A stretch of DNA of 64,000 nt. It comes from Sanderia malayensis (lineage: Eukaryota > Cnidaria > Scyphozoa > Semaeostomeae > Pelagiidae). The position numbers and the translations under genes were made by a program. The notes under the pieces are model-generated. The model worked only from the letters and a program-made list of their open reading frames with translations. It searched no databases and had not been told where the DNA came from. The stretch lies in contig RQOL01000692.1 of the NCBI GenBank assembly GCA_013076295.1, forward strand, positions 62,001-126,000. The letters run 5' to 3'. Positions 58,401-64,000 of this stretch are shown here, one piece after another (the stretch's first letter is position 1; each line of letters begins with the position of its first letter).

Positions 58401-61400
58401 TGTTGTATGATTTGTACACGGCATAGAATTATACGTCATCTCGGTCTATGCATCTGAATATCCATTATCAGTATAGTATACGAACCCAGAAAATAAGAAA
58501 CCAGAGGATCAAGATATTACTGCATCAATTACAAGATCATAACAAATATTCGGAGGAATGTGAAATTTGGTTGAGGCAATGGCGACTTGGGTAATCAAGG
58601 GTTATCAATAATAATACGGCGTGTAAAAAGGGCTTTGTAGCATTGTTCTACTAGGGCATCTGTCGCGATTCGCTCCCCCCCATAATGTCCCAGTAGTGAA
58701 AGGAGTTGGTCACAAATATTTGTGAATATGCCCCAATGAAGAAGGTATTTGAGACAACTTAAAATCCATAGAGGTAAAGAGATGGAGTTGCATAATGGTC
58801 GTGTTGAGATTTGAGCTCAAAGGTCCAGGAACCCTAGGTCAAAGTTCAAGGTTCAAGTTCAGTTTTTTAAATTTCAGCCCCAAAGGTCAAAAGCCGATCC
58901 TTTTTGCATTATGTCTCATAGTTTGCATACCTCACCGCGTTTAGCCTTTTTTCACTACAGAGTTAAAGAGCACGTGCCAAAGAAACATGTTCCGGTGATC
59001 TTTAAATCATTGCAAGAAATCAATGCCACTGGCAAACTCACTAAAGACCACAGATTGTTAATGTGAGTGGTATAATCTAATGCCAAGGCCGATAAAGTAT
59101 TTTTTGAGATCGTGCGTTGAATCGTGGAATAATACTTTGTCTGTTTTCATTTTAGAAATGATGTGGAAGTTGCAGTTGCTTATTTCAGAGCTGGCTACAC
59201 CCCAACGGACTATCCAACAGAAGATGTAAGCATCTTTGCATTTTTGTCTCCTTCATCTTCCAGCTTACTTCTTCAATGCCTTACTTCTGTCGTCTCCTTT
59301 CCTACTCTACTTCCCCTTGTTCTTCTTATTTACAACCTTTCCTGTTCTTGATCTTCTTTTATCTTCTTTTCGTATTTGTTTGCTTTTTTCTTTATTACGT
59401 TTTCCCCTCTCACTCTTATTTGTTTCTTACTCGTATTTTTCATTATTTTCTTTTCGCCCGCATCTTCTTCGGTTTTATGTATCCTCTTCATGTAACATCC
59501 TTCATCATCATTTCTTTCATCTTGTTTTTAAAAATACTTGTTTTCGACCTCCCAATTCACCTTAAAACTCTTCTCCTTCGTCCCTCTTTAATCACCTATT
59601 CAGCTCCTCATTATCTAGTCTTTTTTCCTCATTACTTTCGATCAATACAATCGAAATCATGTCAGGAACAGGAGTGTTTATGAGTGGGACGCTTAGAGAA
59701 ATACTTCTCTTATCGTATTATGACAACCACTGGACAAACATACTCACCATTACAGCCCTCTCCGTTATAGAATGTTTTCATATCAACAAAGAGTTTTGTT
59801 AAAATTATCAGAGAAAGAAAAGTTATTGTTAATGTTTATTTATATTTCGTATCATATCCAATTCAGTACCTTTAACAAGTTTGACAATCGTCTTCAATTG
59901 ATTATTACAGTGCTGGTCTGCTAGAATGCTGATAGAAAAATCCATCGTCATCAAATCGCCCAATATTGCATCGCATCTCGTCGGATCAAAGAAAATCCAA
60001 CAGGTCTTCAGTAAGCCTGGGACAGTTGAACGGTAAGCAACGGATTCACCACTAGTTTCAGCACCCTTCATTTATTAATAAACCGGTCATTTATCGTGAA
60101 ATTTTATAATACATTGGAACGTCTATGATACTAACCGGACCAGTTTTTTACAACGGATACAGTAGACAGCGGACCCTTCTCTATACAGTGCACCTAGACT
60201 CATTGCATTGCGTCCCTGTGATACGTTTGTTGGACAACTCCGAACGTTGTGCTTGCACTCAATCGAGACTCGTGCAACAAGTCTAGAGCGGACCAGTTCT
60301 GATATCCGCTGAATAGTAGAGATTGATTACAATAATATCAATGGTTGTTGGAGGAGAGCAAGGTTCCGTTGTTTTGGGAGCTGTTTAGGGGATCGTTTAG
60401 GGGGGCTCTGTCCACTGTAAAGGGTCGTCTGCGAATAGAGATGCAACTTTTCTGAACAAAGGCTGAAACAAACGATAAATACATTTCGTTGCATGGAGAG
60501 TTCGTTCAAACCAATGTGAATTGTGATTGTACTAAATTTACCGAGGGGTCAGCAGTTTCATGAGGATGGACAAAAGTTTCACATTATTTTTTCACATATT
60601 AAATAATAATTTGATAAGTGATTAGTTTTGATAAATTTTAATACGTTATTCAGAACCGGGACAGCATGCAGTTGCAAATGATTCGATTGTAAAGAAGGTT
60701 GCTTAATTGCTTAATTATCGATGCCAAACTTGTTATCTCTGCTGGTATCAAAGCATTTTAATTTCGTTTTCAGTTTCATCAAAGATCCAGATGTGGTTCG
60801 CACAATTCGTGATACATTTGCTGGACTGTATTCTCTCGATGTGGTAAGGAGTTTGTCATTTTTACATTTTTCCCCAGGAGCTACGTTTCTATGCTTTCTT
60901 AATATTATTGTATTTGTTGCTGTTTTATTGCGAACACAGGGCGAAGAAGGAGACAGAGCTGTAGAAATGGCCTTGACTGATCCTGAACGTTTTGTTTTGA
61001 AGCCACAAAGAGAAGGAGGCGGTATGTTACCTTTTTATCCGCATATTTTGATTTTTATATGTGAGAACTCGGGTGAAATTTCAAGCATCGTTTTTATCTT
61101 TATTTATTATTATTTGTAATAATAAAATTTTTATTATTGATTTATTATCAATTTATTCATTATTTATTTACGAGTTTTTGGTTCAACTGTGTAAAAGATT
61201 TAGCCTTCCCTGATATTATTAGAAAATCATCAACCCCCCTATTTAACCCCCCTTTTCCATTCCTCATCCCAGGCAACAATTTTTACGGCCAAGAGCTTGT
61301 GTCTGTTCTTAATGCCATCAAAGATACGGACGAACGTAGTCAGTACATTTTAATGGAAAGGATAAGACCACCGCCCTACAAGAATTACATCATGCATGTC

Positions 61401-62291
61401 AATTTCGAGAGGCCTCAACTACATGACGTCGTCAACGAGCTTGGAATCTTTGGTTACATTCTAAGGTATGTTAAACTTCACAGCATCGCCTATTCTATTG
61501 CTCGTATAAGACGATACAACAAGAAACACACACCTATTGCAGCCTAAACACTCTTATACCATTGATGGCTACTTCTTTGCATTGGCCTCTTATCTGCTTG
61601 TAATCCTCGTTGTATTACAGTAAAAACCCGCGTATAGGAACCTGGGTTTTAAGAACCTTTTAGGCTAAAATTTAAAATCTAGACCCCTCTCTATAAGAAC
61701 CTATTCAGGCTAATTTGAAGTTAAGGTTCTTATCAGTAACTAAAACTAAAACTAAAAAAACTAAAAACTATATATTCTTATAGTTTTTAGTTTTCATTCA
61801 TGCTACGAACTTGGGTTTATTTTGGATACATAATCATTTTGTTAAGTTAACACTACTAGCACCATAGAATGGGGCTGCTTTGGCCCTCTGGGGTGACTAG
61901 TGTTTCAATGGCTTTTCAATATAAAAATAAAAACCTGTTTAAGAACCTCAATAGCCTAACTTCACTTCAGTTCCATTCATATAAGAACCTGTTGAGGCTA
62001 ACTGAAAAAATCCAGGTTCTTATACGCGGGTTTTTACTGTATTGTATATCCTCACATTTTCTTGTATATCGCTATATCTGCTTGTATATCCTTACATCCG
62101 CTTGTTTGCAATATCTAATACAACCATGTTTTCACTTCTTAATAAACCTTACCAACCTATCTAACAGGAATGGCAATGACGTCTTATTCAATGATACAGT
62201 TGGATATTTGGTGCGCACGAAGAGTACGGAGCATGCTGATGGTGGTGTTGCCGCTGGCCGATCGGTATTGGATAGTGTGAGTTTGATTTGA
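55471..62291 (+). CDS. GSS: Glutathione synthetase, 13 exons, 496 aa
   Basis: Exons 55471-55733, 56083-56158, 57052-57236, 57575-57623, 57724-57797, 58162-58242, 58961-59062, 59156-59225, 59911-60032, 60774-60843, 60940-61021, 61273-61465, 62168-62291; 1491 bp, in frame, all GT-AG. The enzyme joins gamma-glutamylcysteine and glycine with ATP in the cytosol, the second step of glutathione synthesis. Recognised by [12 protein letters not shown] near the N-terminus, FIRSDYML, the binding segment [34 protein letters not shown], the ATP-grasp block [16 protein letters not shown], the segment [21 protein letters not shown], and the glycine-rich C-terminal loop [15 protein letters not shown]. The human enzyme has 474 residues; this one has a slightly longer loop after YMLDDNRK. 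No disabling change seen. Introns hold a SINE, tandem repeats and a mariner-type MITE. Confidence 0.96.
56552..56760 (+). repeat. tRNA-derived SINE in intron 2 of GSS
   Basis: The head has an RNA polymerase III A box, TGGCGTAGTGG (56562-56572), and a B box, GGATCGAGTCC (56605-56615), at tRNA-like spacing. The downstream part includes a strong hairpin: GGTACGCCGAGGATCTAC (56669-56686) pairs with GTAGATCCCCGGCGTACC (56695-56712) with one mismatch. A functional tRNA is unlikely because the cloverleaf is incomplete. Outer limits are approximate. Confidence 0.65.
57337..57435. repeat. Three tandem copies of a 33-bp unit in intron 3 of GSS
   Basis: Unit GGCACCCCTGGGCGCTTATT plus 13 bases, three head-to-tail copies with few changes, followed to 57515 by more GGGGGCGCTTA words of the dispersed repeat family. 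Confidence 0.85.
61618..62039. mobile_element. Tc1/mariner-type MITE in the last intron of GSS
   Basis: 422 bp with ends CAGTAAAAACCCGCGTATAG and complement CTTATACGCGGGTTTTTACTG, flanked by TA at 61616-61617 and 62040-62041. The internal AGAACCT/AGGTTCTTA words are repeated. CAGT ends with TA targets fit a pogo/mariner non-autonomous element. Confidence 0.85.
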
Positions 62292-62436
62292 TTCTGTTAA
62301 ATTTTGCTTGAGTTGTTAAATTGAGTTGATTTAGAACTACGAATAACATTTAAATATAATAAATTCATAGGATTTAAATATGGAATTAAATTTATATAGA
62401 AGCTTATGAGAATTAAAGGAACTTATATAAGTACGA

Positions 62437-62442
62437 AATAAA
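62437..62442 (+). terminator. Candidate polyadenylation signal AATAAA for GSS
   Basis: Canonical hexamer 146 bp after the GSS stop codon. Confidence 0.45.
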
Positions 62443-62789
62443 AATTTAAACTAGTCGCAAAGTCACAAAGCTTGGCTTCTATAGGTTTTTAAAACTAAAG
62501 TGAAGTTTCCATTTTTTATATTAATTTGGAATTGAAAACAAAACTTTGGTTGTTCCTGTGATTGGGCAGGAAAAATACATTTCCCAAGTTTTCTCACTGC
62601 CCCAGACTGCCCCACAAATCGTGCTGGTAACAAAGTGACAGTGTAAAAACCCTCTGGCACTATCTATTTGGCCTGTGTGATGTTCAAAGTAGCATGTGTC
62701 TCTATCTGGCCATTTTTTGTAAGCTTAATATTAGAAGGAGTTGTGAAGAATTGTTTGTGGTTTGATTCCTTTAAATTTTCTATTCTACA

Positions 62790-62905
62790 AGTCTTCTTCT
62801 ATCATTCTATTATTCTATCTTTCTATTGTTTTATCGTTCTATTATTCTATCATTCTATTATTCTGTCATTCTATTGTTCTATTATTCTATTGTTCTATTG
62901 TTTCT
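62790..62905. repeat. ATTCTAT-type microsatellite
   Basis: Tandem 8-10-bp words ATTCTATT, ATTCTATC and GTTCTATT. Open in several frames by composition only. Confidence 0.85.
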
Positions 62906-63109
62906 CTACGTACTCTTCCAGGTGTTTTACTTACAACAAACTAAATGGTTTTTCTCTGTTCTGATAATGGTAGTTGTTGTCTTTCGTTTGACCCAAGGAT
63001 CCATCTTCATTCCCACTGGGAAATTGACACCAGTAGAGGCAAGAGGGAGCCTAATATTATCCCTGCTTTAACAGTATGTACATCACAAAAAGTACAATAA
63101 ATTATGTTG

Positions 63110-64000
63110 TTATCTTTCAATTGAAATTCTAAGGCCTAGCATTGCAGTTCTTGCTGCATCTTGTTCAGCCTGTTTTTTCGAACCCTCTCTTCTACCTTTC
63201 CAACTCTGCCCATTAATAGTCACAGTGGATTCAAATGCACTATTTCCTCCAATTTCCTTCTTCTCAGTGTTGTAACTTGGACGGTGTTGGACTATTTGTG
63301 CTCCTAAGAACTCCTGTAATCGGCCTTTGTAGTTAATACTCTTGTCAGGAAGTGACGGCTCTTGCTGCCGGCATGGATTGAGACCTGGACCATGGGTTGA
63401 GGTGTAAGGGGGCTTGGCTTGTTGAACTCTCTGCACCTGTTCTGATTCTCCATTAATCCACCTCAACGCCACAAAAGCGGCACTCTGTTGGGCTAATTTT
63501 TTTTGTTTCATTGGCTGCAATGAGTTGAATTTTTTGTCCCCTACAGTTACTGTCGCAATAAACCCTTCAGTGTGATTCATATCTTTGTAACTTATTGAAG
63601 TGTTTGATTTCTGTGCAAATTCATTCAGTTTACTCTTGTATGATATTTCTGGATTAAATTGAGACAGTGTCATTGCAAGTGGAGTAGTCTGCTTTGCTGC
63701 TGAGGAAAGTGTTGTTAATGGAGGTTTCTGTTCATTTGCTGGAGGTTGAAGAGAACTCCTTGGTGTTTGCACATTAAATTGAGCAGTACTGGGCAATATG
63801 TCTTTAATTTGCAGTACGTCAAAAGCAACTCTTTGCTCTGCTTCTTTTCTTGTAAACTTGTGAATTTTTGCCCTAAATTCTTGCGAGTTGCAGATGACGA
63901 TTCCAATGTATCCTCCACGGGAATCATCTTTTTCTGTTCTGTATGATGGAGTCGGTATGTGCTTCTTCTGGCAATCCTCTTGTAGAAGATTCTTGTAAGA
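63110..64000 (-). CDS. Protein with three double-stranded RNA-binding domains (3' part, runs off the window)
   Basis: One open frame from the window edge to the TAA at 63110-63112 on the minus strand. Three dsRBD-like segments: one at about 63810-63985 (HIPTPSYRTEKDDSRGGYIG... ending TRKEAEQRVAFDVLQ); one at about 63445-63650 (SYKSKLNEFAQKSNTSISYK... KKLAQQSAAFVALRWI); one at 63125-63350 (NYKGRLQEFLGAQ... GSKKQAEQDAARTAMLGL). The KKxAEQ-A-x-x-A pattern of the last helix, which contacts the RNA grooves, is clear in the third. Linkers are rich in Q, P and S. The gene converges on GSS. It could be an adaptor of RNA interference or a PKR-, ADAR- or Staufen-like protein lacking its other half here; no catalytic domain is visible in the part shown. 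Start lies beyond 64000. Confidence 0.85.
   Translation of the reverse strand, partial: SYKNLLQEDCQKKHIPTPSYRTEKDDSRGGYIGIVICNSQEFRAKIHKFTRKEAEQRVAFDVLQIKDILPSTAQFNVQTPRSSLQPPANEQKPPLTTLSSAAKQTTPLAMTLSQFNPEISYKSKLNEFAQKSNTSISYKDMNHTEGFIATVTVGDKKFNSLQPMKQKKLAQQSAAFVALRWINGESEQVQRVQQAKPPYTSTHGPGLNPCRQQEPSLPDKSINYKGRLQEFLGAQIVQHRPSYNTEKKEIGGNSAFESTVTINGQSWKGRREGSKKQAEQDAARTAMLGLRISIER

Larger units (their letters stand above)
62292..63109. other. Convergent intergenic region GSS / dsRNA-binding gene
   Basis: Holds the 3' ends of two converging genes, a candidate AATAAA for GSS at 62437-62442 and the ATTCTAT microsatellite. No further gene supported. Confidence 0.5.

Noticed and set aside
59236..59683. 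Open frames of 109-135 codons in intron 8 of GSS
   Set aside because: Pyrimidine-rich intron sequence read as F, L, S and Y; no domain.
62668..63071. Hydrophobic frames near the ATTCTAT microsatellite
   Set aside because: Low-complexity translation of the microsatellite, not membrane proteins.

Overview
The window looks like nuclear DNA of a marine invertebrate, most likely an anthozoan cnidarian. The grounds are intron-dense genes with GT-AG introns, an AT-rich base composition, a tandem SLC22-like transporter array, an integrase-type transposon of a kind common in cnidarians and fish, and many short inverted-repeat elements. The phylum is an inference.

Layout. (1) 275-6629: a complete DNA transposon with a 32-bp terminal inverted repeat (TIR), 6-bp target-site duplications (GTAATG) and long inverted AT-rich subterminal arrays. 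It carries two convergent genes: an intact five-exon HECT E3 ubiquitin ligase (+) and a frameshifted integrase-type DDE transposase (-). Both start with the same CX2C-X10-CX2C zinc ribbon. (2) 7038-51368: a tandem array of SLC22-like membrane transporters, all on the + strand, each with eight coding exons of nearly fixed length. I name them A-E for this report. (3) 52170-53694: NOP10 and LYRM4 (ISD11), head to tail. (4) 55471-62291: glutathione synthetase in 13 exons, 496 aa. (5) 63110-64000 (-): the 3' part of a gene for a protein with three double-stranded RNA-binding domains.

Assembly caveat. A 100-N gap (23231-23330) joins two contigs. The last 15.8 kb of the left contig (7472-23230) is the same sequence as the first 15.9 kb of the right contig (23331-39189); the differences I found are nearly all small indels. 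This is best read as an unmerged overlap. The array therefore holds five transporter genes, not eight or nine. The right-contig copies are the reliable ones for B, C and D. The left contig is needed for exon 2 and the 5' part of A.

Gene D has two lesions: a 5-bp tandem duplication in exon 1 (in both contigs) and a 3.5-kb near-perfect palindromic element inserted in exon 3 with a 3-bp duplication. The left contig breaks inside this palindrome. B, C and E are intact. The transporters would move small organic ions across the plasma membrane. NOP10 (H/ACA RNP), LYRM4 (Fe-S assembly) and GSS (glutathione) are housekeeping neighbours with no evident functional link to the array.
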